Made by a program: the position numbers and the translations under genes | Notes under the pieces: model-generated | Database searches by the model: none | Seen by the model: the letters and a program-made list of their open reading frames with translations, nothing else | Told to the model about the DNA's origin: nothing | NCBI GenBank assembly: GCA_031555145.1 | Contig: JAVBUR010000112.1 | Location: forward strand, 1-34,228 | DNA from: JAJDIA01 sp031555145 | GTDB lineage: Bacteria > Bacteroidota > Bacteroidia > Bacteroidales > Tannerellaceae | Direction: 5' to 3' | DNA: 34,228 bases | Shown here: positions 1-5,804 of the stretch, piece by piece | Layout of the letters: each line of letters starts with the position of its first letter | Position numbering within the stretch: position 1 is the stretch's first letter

Positions 1-130
1 CGATAATGCCCTCCGTGTGACAGCGTGACGGATAAATTCGAAAAAAAACTTCGTGTAGAAGGGAGCGCAGTCAATTCACAAAGGACAGCGTGCCGGATAT
101 TCAGGTTGTACAGGATTTGAATATTTTGCG
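1..130. other. Left edge of window, no gene recognised
   Basis: No convincing reading frame, RNA gene or known signal is seen here. The DNA is of mixed composition with an A-run near 42-49. It could be the flank of a gene lying outside the window or part of the same intergenic repeat field that starts around 138. Nothing more can be supported. Confidence 0.4.
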
Positions 131-137
131 ACGGTGA

Positions 138-186
138 ATACCGCGTCAGCGGTATCGTGTTGGTAGCCGTGGGTGCAAGCCCACGG
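138..186 (+). repeat. Two short REP-like hairpins, the second preceded by GTAG
   Basis: The first hairpin pairs ATACCGC (138-144) with GCGGTAT (149-155) around the loop GTCA. The second pairs CCGTGGG (167-173) with CCCACGG (180-186) around a six-base loop and directly follows GTAG at 163-166. The CCGC-GTCA-GCGG core reappears inside the large palindrome at 209-263, and the CCGTGGG/CCCACGG stem reappears at 288-317. These units are therefore related modules of one repeat family. A GTAG tetranucleotide just 5' of a small imperfect palindrome is the hallmark of REP sequences in other bacteria. Calling them REP-like is inference. Confidence 0.6.
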
Positions 187-203
187 ACATGTAATTGGAT
201 TGT

Positions 204-387
204 GTTTTATGCGCCGCGTCAGCGGTGCCGTGTTTGTAGGCCGGCACCGCTGACGCGGCGCATGATAAGTGTTGTTATTCTAATTGACCGTGGGCTCGGC
301 TTCGCCAGCACCCACGGCTACGAACACAATGCCCGTGACCGGGCATTCATCGTCGCGGCGAACACCCATTACTTTCATATTTGGTTG
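204..387 (+). repeat. Hairpin-rich intergenic repeat, copy 1 (184 bp)
   Basis: This 184-bp block recurs in inverted orientation at 34045-34228 with three mismatches seen by eye. It holds three palindromes. The first has perfect 22-base arms (209-230 and 242-263) around an 11-base spacer containing GTAG. The second pairs CCGTGGG (288-294) with CCCACGG (311-317), with GTAG on the minus strand at 318-321. The third has 8-base arms 328-335 and 340-347 with loop TGAC. Short open frames cross it in both copies, but the palindromes explain the sequence better than protein coding does. It lies just beyond the 3' end of the Omp85-like gene. It resembles a REP/BIME or MITE-like non-autonomous element. 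No transposase is present nearby. Confidence 0.85.
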
Positions 388-390
388 ATA

Positions 391-411
391 TTGAAAGCGC
401 CTCGCTTTCAA
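391..411. repeat. Terminal hairpin next to repeat copy 1
   Basis: A perfect palindrome with 9-base arms, TTGAAAGCG and CGCTTTCAA, and a 3-base loop sits directly after the 184-bp repeat. No T-run follows it on either strand, so it is not a typical intrinsic terminator. At the equivalent place beside copy 2 a different hairpin is found (34000-34039). Confidence 0.6.
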
Positions 412-466
412 GTTTCGTTGGATTTGAAGATCCACTTGAACCATTTTTGAGGAGAAGGCGCTGGGT

Positions 467-1570
467 TCAGAAGGCTTCGGCAATGCGGAAGTAGACACCC
501 CAGTCGTCGCGGCCGAGGGCGGCGTCGATGCCGAGGTTTATGTTATAGACGGGGAGGATCATGTAGCGGAGGCCGGCTCCGCCGCCGGGTAGGAGCGGAC
601 TGACATAGTTGTCTTTGGGGGTAGTGGCCAGGGCGAGGCCGAAGAAGCCGACGGCGCCCCAACGGTGGTAGAAGTTCCAACGGAGTTCGCTTTGGACAGC
701 ATAGGTCTGGTCGCCACGGTAGGCGCCTTTGGTGTAGCCACGGATGTCGCGGTTACCGATGTAGTTCTGTCCCTGGAAAGGCAGCCCGCCGAGGCCGACG
801 TTGAGGGCGGCGCGGGAGGCGAGTACCATCGAGGGCGAGAGGCGGTTGTAGATATTGAACTCGGCATGCATCTTATAATAAGTGTCGACGTTCTTCATCC
901 AGTCGGGGAAATAGTTGAAGCGGAGGGAGGTGTTGATCCCGCCTGCCGGGTTGTAGGGGCTGTCGCGCTGGTCGAACTGGACGCTGGCGGCCAAGGAGTT
1001 CATCCAACTGACACTGATGGAATCGGTTTGCGGATCGGGCATATCCATGTCGAGGTGCGATTTGAACATCTGCCCGCCGAAGCCTACATACAGCCTGTTC
1101 CATACACGCATGGAAGGCATGACGACGAAGAAACCGCCATGGTTGTTGTAGGGGACCTCAACATTGGCCTGGTCGATCATTTCATAGGTTTGGAAATTAC
1201 TGTTCATGTACCCTGCGCCGGTCATTAGCCGGAAACGGTCTCCACTGAAATAGAGGCTGGCCATGGCACTGGCATGCCAGTTCTTCTGGGTGGTGACTTT
1301 GCCTGAGAGCATAACACTGGAAGGTTTGGTGTCTGGCCGGTTGCCAAACTTGAAGAAAGCCATACCCATGCCACCGAAGCCCGTCCCCTTGGAGCGGTCG
1401 AACGAGATGATGGGAAGGCCGGTGATGTGGACCTTTTTCTCCGGCTTGGATGCGACGGCAGTGGTATCTGCCTGACTGGCGGTGGGCGTTGACGAATGGT
1501 TCTCCTGTGCCTTCGCCGGAAAACAGCCAACGGCTAACCCAATGATAATGATTCCGATATTTTTGTTCAT
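467..1570 (-). CDS. Omp85/BamA-type surface antigen barrel protein
   Basis: A 367-residue exported protein with a signal peptide (about residues 1-21, ending Ala-Lys-Ala before Gln-Glu), a short polar linker and a beta-barrel of about 310 residues. Omp85-superfamily barrel marks are visible: a Ser-Pro-Tyr-Asn-Pro-Ala-Gly-Gly stretch near 204-211, an Arg-Gly-Tyr motif near 277-279 and a C-terminal Phe. No POTRA domains precede the barrel, so it is much shorter than BamA or TamA and unlikely to be the core assembly protein. It resembles barrel-only surface-antigen (D15) proteins common in Bacteroidetes; the substrate is unknown. The gene is divergent from the sigma-factor unit, and the 118-bp gap may hold both promoters. 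An ATG at 1570 directly starts the signal peptide. Confidence 0.75.
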   Translation of the reverse strand: MNKNIGIIIIGLAVGCFPAKAQENHSSTPTASQADTTAVASKPEKKVHITGLPIISFDRSKGTGFGGMGMAFFKFGNRPDTKPSSVMLSGKVTTQKNWHASAMASLYFSGDRFRLMTGAGYMNSNFQTYEMIDQANVEVPYNNHGGFFVVMPSMRVWNRLYVGFGGQMFKSHLDMDMPDPQTDSISVSWMNSLAASVQFDQRDSPYNPAGGINTSLRFNYFPDWMKNVDTYYKMHAEFNIYNRLSPSMVLASRAALNVGLGGLPFQGQNYIGNRDIRGYTKGAYRGDQTYAVQSELRWNFYHRWGAVGFFGLALATTPKDNYVSPLLPGGGAGLRYMILPVYNINLGIDAALGRDDWGVYFRIAEAF

Positions 1571-1626
1571 ATGTGGTACTTATGTGTATGGATAACAAAG
1601 TGGAAAGGAAAACTGTTTTCAGCCTG

Positions 1627-1651
1627 TTTTACAAAATAATGTCTACTTTTA
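1627..1651 (+). promoter_or_regulatory. Possible promoter of the ECF sigma unit
   Basis: TTTT at 1627-1630 is followed by TACTTTTA at 1644-1651, about 38 bases before the ATG at 1689. This resembles the Bacteroidetes -33/-7 pattern, but the last -7 base is A instead of G and the spacing is short. The call is weak. An autoregulated ECF promoter is equally possible. Confidence 0.3.
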
Positions 1652-1688
1652 TGTTACGTTTCAATCATTAGATTGTCTATACGGCATC

Positions 1689-2192
1689 ATGGAGAGAGAA
1701 CAATTCATACAGGCCATCGTGCCTTACCGTGAAAAGCTGATACATTATGCCCGGCTGCTGCTGAAAGAGAATGCAGAGGCCGAGGATGTGGTACAGGAAG
1801 TTTTTCTCAAACTCTGGTGTGTCCGTGATCAACTCGACCGATACCGTAGCCTGTATGCCTTGTGTATCCAGGTGACAAAGAACCTGGCACTGAACCGACT
1901 GAAAGTCCAACAGTACTACACCGACTTACCGGCCGGCGGCCTTGCATTGGCAAGTGATGCCCCCGCTCCCGACAGCCGGTTGGAACAGCAGGAAGAAGAC
2001 GAACAGGTGATGCGTCTGATCGACCGTCTGCCCTGTCTTCAGCAAACCATCCTTCGGATGACCCACCTCGAAGGACTGGAAACGGCCGAGATCGCGGCCC
2101 TGACCGGCAGCACGCCCGAAGCTGTCCGTATGAACCTTTCCCGTGCCCGGAAACGAATCCGGGAACTTTTATTACAACAACAAATAGGATGA
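1689..2192 (+). CDS. RNA polymerase ECF-type sigma factor
   Basis: A 167-residue sigma-70 family protein of ECF size. Region 2 occupies roughly residues 8-75, with the characteristic Ala-Glu-Asp-Val-Val-Gln-Glu-Val-Phe-Leu-Lys-Leu-Trp stretch near 31-43. Region 4 lies at about 105-162, with the helix-turn-helix around Leu-Thr-Gly-Ser-Thr-Pro-Glu-Ala-Val-Arg. It should direct core polymerase to a small regulon. The stop overlaps the start of the next gene by four bases (ATGA), which implies translational coupling to the membrane protein that probably inhibits it. No SusC/SusD pair or FecR domain lies nearby, so it does not look like a glycan-uptake ECF system. The target promoter cannot be read from this window. 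Confidence 0.9.
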   Translation: MEREQFIQAIVPYREKLIHYARLLLKENAEAEDVVQEVFLKLWCVRDQLDRYRSLYALCIQVTKNLALNRLKVQQYYTDLPAGGLALASDAPAPDSRLEQQEEDEQVMRLIDRLPCLQQTILRMTHLEGLETAEIAALTGSTPEAVRMNLSRARKRIRELLLQQQIG

Positions 2193-2701
2193 CAACAGAC
2201 GGAATGAACATCGAACGCATGGAGGAACTGCTCCGCCGTTTCTTCGAAGGCGAAACGACCCGCAGCGAAGACCGGGAACTGTATGTCTTTTTTTGTGGAG
2301 CGGAAGTGCCTGCTCATCTGGCGGAATATATCCCCGTCTTCCGGTATATGGAACAGGAGTTGCCCGGCGAGATACCCGTGGACGATACCTTTCTGCCGCC
2401 GGTGCAGACATTCGTCGGCCGCCGGCTGTGGCTGACTGTGGCAGTAGCCGCCTCGGCAGGGCTGCTTTTATTGGCGAAGCTCTTCTGGACGGAACCCTTT
2501 TATCCGTATGAAGGCAGCTATATGGTGCGGAATGGTGTCCGCATCGAGAACCCGGAATTGATCCGGGCCGAACAACAGGCTATCGATGCCGAACTGCACA
2601 GGAAACGGCAGGAGATGATGGCCGTTGACCGGGCCGTTACTGATCGTTCCGGCGAGTATGAAGAACTAATTAAAAACAATAAACAATATGAAGGCAATTA
2701 A
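2189..2701 (+). CDS. Short single-pass membrane protein, probable anti-sigma factor
   Basis: A 170-residue protein with an acidic helical N-terminal part (about 1-60), one membrane helix (about 80-99) and a roughly 70-residue C-terminal part expected in the periplasm, rich in charged residues and probably helical. Position and topology fit an anti-sigma factor: it overlaps the sigma gene by four bases, and the N-terminal segment would bind the sigma factor in the cytoplasm. It has no FecR or zinc-binding (His-x3-Cys-x2-Cys) motif, so it belongs to no anti-sigma family I can name. The role is inferred from context. It overlaps the next gene by 14 bases. Confidence 0.6.
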   Translation: MTTDGMNIERMEELLRRFFEGETTRSEDRELYVFFCGAEVPAHLAEYIPVFRYMEQELPGEIPVDDTFLPPVQTFVGRRLWLTVAVAASAGLLLLAKLFWTEPFYPYEGSYMVRNGVRIENPELIRAEQQAIDAELHRKRQEMMAVDRAVTDRSGEYEELIKNNKQYEGN

Positions 2702-3119
2702 AAGACTCTTGTTATTGCTCCCGGCCCTGTGCCTCTTTGTGACCGTACAGGCGCAGAGTAACCTGGATCGCTGGATGAAGAAATGTGAAACTATTTCGTC
2801 GGTCGAGGTGACATTTATCCAAATGAAGGATCCCGCGACGAAGAAGGATGAGGCTCGTATAGTCAAGGTGAACTTTAATCAACAGCCTGAATTGCGGAAA
2901 GAACTCCTCGATGCTTATTTCAAGGATAAGGAGAAAGAGAGTAAGGATATTATCTCGTCGTCCGAAACACGCATCAATGGAGAGTTATTACCTGTCTATT
3001 GCGAGTTTGACAAAGGAAACAAAGTCATGGTTATCTATTCGTTTGATTTGAAGAAGGAGCGCGTGGCGGTAACGATGAAGTATTACTATCATTACGACCC
3101 TTCCAAGTACGGAGGATAA
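2688..3119 (+). CDS. Small secreted protein of ECF unit, DUF5024-like
   Basis: A 143-residue exported protein with a clear signal peptide (residues 1-22, cleavage after Val-Gln-Ala). The mature part is charged, begins with Asn-Leu-Asp-Arg-Trp, and ends in Tyr-rich beta-like segments. Similarity to the small periplasmic DUF5024/DUF4252-type proteins that often follow ECF sigma operons in Bacteroidales is a recollection, not a search result. Its start lies 14 bases inside the anti-sigma gene, so the three genes are very probably one transcript. It could be a sensor or effector of the envelope signal handled by the sigma pair. No catalytic motif is visible. Confidence 0.55.
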   Translation: MKAIKRLLLLLPALCLFVTVQAQSNLDRWMKKCETISSVEVTFIQMKDPATKKDEARIVKVNFNQQPELRKELLDAYFKDKEKESKDIISSSETRINGELLPVYCEFDKGNKVMVIYSFDLKKERVAVTMKYYYHYDPSKYGG

Positions 3120-3174
3120 GCCTACCGCTCACTACTTACTAATCGGATTACATAACTACTCAATCATATCTACA

Positions 3175-4380
3175 ATGAAACATTTCCTTGTACAGCTATT
3201 GCTGTGCCTGATGGTAAGCCCGGTTGTGGCACAGCAGGCGACACCCGATCAGCTTATTTTCGCCTATGGAAGCGATATCCGTCCGAAGTTCGTCAGCTAC
3301 GTAGCCGAACTGACAGGAAAAGTCCGTCCTAAAGTCTGTTATCTGCCGACGGCCAGTGCGGATCATAAAGACAATATTGCCTATTGGGAATATATATGTA
3401 AAACGATCGACCTCGATCCCTATGTGCTGAAGGTATGGGTGGAATCATCACGCACGCCGCAAACGTTTGAAGATGTATTGCTTGGTATGGACGCTATCGT
3501 GGTAGGCGGAGGAAATACACTGAATATGCTTGGTATCTGGCAGGCACAGGGTATCGATACCGTACTGCACAAGGCGTTGCAGCGAGGAATCGTACTGGCT
3601 GGGGGAAGCGCCGGGTCGCTGTGCTGGTTTGAAACCGGGACGTCGGATTGCCGTCCCGTCCGGTTGAGCATGGTGGAGGGGTTGGGTTTCCTGCCGTATA
3701 GCCATAGTCCGCATTATGCTGAGGAGGCACGGAAGGAGTTGTATCACCGGCAGCTGATCGATGGGACGATTCGTCCGGGGTATGCCTGCGACGACCTCTC
3801 GGGTGTCTTGTTTCGCAACGGACACCTGGTCGAAGCCGTCAGTCTCAATGATGTCAACCATTCGTATTATGTGGATGTGAACGAAGGCCAGCTCCGTATC
3901 GACACGCTGAAGTCACGGTTGTTGGTGGATAAGACAGCCCTTCCGGAAGGCCGCTATACCGTACAGGTGGTGGAGAAGGCGGTCAGGGACTTTCCTGAGA
4001 AGACCGACCTGAGTTCACCGCTACAGGCATTCGTCTCCGTTGCCTACCTGTTTGCCAATGGACACGACGGTAGCTATCATACCTTGGCCAGCGCTACGCT
4101 TCAGGATCGCCTCGGTACGATGACGGATAAAACGCCGACCGAAGCCACCCGCAACAACTTCCTGGATATGTGGATCAGCCGGGTGCTGACCTACGAGGAT
4201 TCCATCGCCGGAGTGATCCTGCCACATCGCGATTTTTACGGCTTGTGGTACTTCTACCGTGAAGACGGTAAATGGATGAGCGGCGGTGAGGATATGGGTG
4301 GGGCTACCCCGTTGGAAGCGGAAATCGCTTTTCGTGAAAAAGTTCCGTCACTCGCCCGGAAAATGCACTTGGATAAATAG
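3175..4380 (+). CDS. Secreted S51-family peptidase (peptidase E/cyanophycinase-like) with C-terminal NTF2-like domain
   Basis: A 401-residue protein with a signal peptide (about 1-20, ending Val-Val-Ala-Gln). The S51 serine-peptidase domain spans roughly 25-245. Gly-Gly-Gly-Asn lies near 111-114, the nucleophile elbow Gly-Gly-Ser-Ala-Gly-Ser at 143-148 places the catalytic Ser at 145, and Ser-Pro-His near 178-180 probably carries the His. Known S51 members cleave Asp-X dipeptides or cyanophycin. Peptidase E is normally cytoplasmic and about 230 residues long. Here export and an extra 140 residues (about 260-401), ending in a Trp/Tyr-rich segment like SnoaL/NTF2 folds, make it unusual. It starts 55 bases after the ECF unit and may be read through from it. 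Confidence 0.75.
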   Translation: MKHFLVQLLLCLMVSPVVAQQATPDQLIFAYGSDIRPKFVSYVAELTGKVRPKVCYLPTASADHKDNIAYWEYICKTIDLDPYVLKVWVESSRTPQTFEDVLLGMDAIVVGGGNTLNMLGIWQAQGIDTVLHKALQRGIVLAGGSAGSLCWFETGTSDCRPVRLSMVEGLGFLPYSHSPHYAEEARKELYHRQLIDGTIRPGYACDDLSGVLFRNGHLVEAVSLNDVNHSYYVDVNEGQLRIDTLKSRLLVDKTALPEGRYTVQVVEKAVRDFPEKTDLSSPLQAFVSVAYLFANGHDGSYHTLASATLQDRLGTMTDKTPTEATRNNFLDMWISRVLTYEDSIAGVILPHRDFYGLWYFYREDGKWMSGGEDMGGATPLEAEIAFREKVPSLARKMHLDK

Positions 4381-4398
4381 ATTATTTACATATATTTG
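4369..4398 (+). promoter_or_regulatory. Promoter of the AgcS symporter gene
   Basis: TTG at 4369-4371, 19 bases, then TATATTTG at 4391-4398 match the Bacteroidetes -33 and -7 consensus. The -33 element lies inside the last codons of the peptidase gene. The ATG at 4419 would have a leader of about 15 bases. Confidence 0.65.
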
Positions 4399-4418
4399 CT
4401 TTTCTAAATGAAACAACT

Positions 4419-5771
4419 ATGTGGGAAAGCATTGATAGACTGGTAGGTGAGTTCAGTACCTTCTTATGGAGCTGGCCGATGATTATTCTTTTATTGGGTA
4501 CGCATTTGTACCTGACGATTCGTCTGAAGTTCCCCCAACGTAAGATTTTTACGGCGATCCGCTTGTCGGTGAAGGCCGATAAAGGGGCGGAAGGTGATGT
4601 AAGCCAGTTCGGCGCTCTGGCAACGGCACTGGCTGCCACGATCGGTACGGGGAATATTATCGGTGTGGCTACAGCCGTCAGTCTGGGTGGACCGGGTGCC
4701 GTGTTCTGGTGCTGGTTGACGGGGGTGTTTGGGATAGCGACCAAGTATGGAGAAGGTTTGCTGGCTGTTAAATACCGGGTGAAAGGCGAGAACGGCGAGA
4801 TGATCGGCGGCCCGATGTATGCCCTGGCCGGTGGGTTGAAGATGAAATGGCTGGCAGTGCTTTTCTGTATCTTTACCGCCTTGGCGGCGTTTGGTATCGG
4901 TAATAGTGTTCAGGCAAACTCCATTTCCTTGTTGCTGTATGAATCTTGGGAGATACCGACTTATGCCACAGGAGCGGTGATGAGTGGGATGGTAGCGTTG
5001 GTGATTATCTTCGGGGTGAAGGGAATCGCCCGGGTATGCACGACGCTGGTTCCCTTTATGGCTGTATTCTATATTCTGGGCTGTCTGTATATCTTACTGA
5101 TGAATGGCCCTTATCTGGGAGAGACGATTTCGTTGATCTTCCGTTCGGCCTTTGAACCGCAGGCGGCTGGTGGCGGATTTGCCGGAGCGACGGTAATTAT
5201 GGCTGCCCGTTACGGGATTGCACGAGGACTGTTCTCGAACGAATCGGGGATGGGTTCAGCACCGATTGTGGCCGCTGCCGCACAGACCCGGAACCCGGTG
5301 CGCCAGGCGTTGGTGTCGGCCAGCGGTACGTTTTGGGATACTGTTATTATTTGTGCTTTGACAGGACTTGTGCTGGTGAGCAGTGTGATAGCCCATCCCG
5401 ATATCGACCATACACAAGGGGCGGCGTTGACTAAGGCGGCTTTTGACAAGATTCCGGCTGTGGGGCCGATCATTTTGTCGGTTGGGATCGTTACGTTTGC
5501 TTTCTCTACCATCTTGGGATGGTCGTATTATGGCGAGAAAGCGGTGGAGTATCTGGGTGGCCGGAAGTGGATCCGGGTGTATCGTCTCTTCTGGGTAGTG
5601 GCTGTCTTCGCCGGCTCGATGGTGAACCTGGCCTTTGTATGGAACCTGTCCGACTGCATGAATGCCCTGATGGCTATCCCCAACCTGATTTCCCTTTTGC
5701 TGCTCTCCGGGGTACTGGTCAAAGAAACAAACAAATACCTCTGGGGCGACCGGCTGGATGAGTATCAATAA
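4419..5771 (+). CDS. Sodium:alanine/glycine symporter (AgcS family)
   Basis: A 450-residue inner-membrane protein with about ten to eleven hydrophobic helices. It carries the AgcS signatures: Gly-Thr-Gly-Asn-Ile near 76-80 followed by a Gly-rich helix, and a Gly-Leu-Phe-Ser-Asn-Glu-Ser-Gly-Met-Gly-Ser-Ala-Pro stretch near 270-282. Family members couple uptake of alanine or glycine to sodium or proton entry. Length is normal for the family and no residues appear missing. It has its own promoter and ends at a strong terminator shared with the convergent peptidase gene. Which amino acid it carries cannot be decided from sequence alone. Confidence 0.9.
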   Translation: MWESIDRLVGEFSTFLWSWPMIILLLGTHLYLTIRLKFPQRKIFTAIRLSVKADKGAEGDVSQFGALATALAATIGTGNIIGVATAVSLGGPGAVFWCWLTGVFGIATKYGEGLLAVKYRVKGENGEMIGGPMYALAGGLKMKWLAVLFCIFTALAAFGIGNSVQANSISLLLYESWEIPTYATGAVMSGMVALVIIFGVKGIARVCTTLVPFMAVFYILGCLYILLMNGPYLGETISLIFRSAFEPQAAGGGFAGATVIMAARYGIARGLFSNESGMGSAPIVAAAAQTRNPVRQALVSASGTFWDTVIICALTGLVLVSSVIAHPDIDHTQGAALTKAAFDKIPAVGPIILSVGIVTFAFSTILGWSYYGEKAVEYLGGRKWIRVYRLFWVVAVFAGSMVNLAFVWNLSDCMNALMAIPNLISLLLLSGVLVKETNKYLWGDRLDEYQ

Positions 5772-5800
5772 AAAAGGGGCTTGAAATAGCCCCTTTTTGT
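5771..5800. terminator. Bidirectional intrinsic terminator between symporter and M13 peptidase
   Basis: AAAAAGGGGC (5771-5780), an eight-base loop, and GCCCCTTTTT (5789-5798) form a perfect stem with A and T tracts on the two sides. It can therefore stop transcription from both convergent genes. Confidence 0.85.
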
Positions 5801-5804
5801 ATAG

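Noticed and set aside
209..263. Large palindrome considered as an intrinsic terminator of the Omp85-like gene
   Set aside because: It lies about 200 bases past the stop, has no T-run on the minus strand and recurs near a promoter in copy 2, so a terminator is not its main identity.
157..450. Open frame across repeat copy 1 sharing a long peptide with a frame at 33955-34170
   Set aside because: The shared peptide is simply the translation of the 184-bp repeat. The DNA is made of palindromes, the two frames differ at both ends, and there is no start context or domain.
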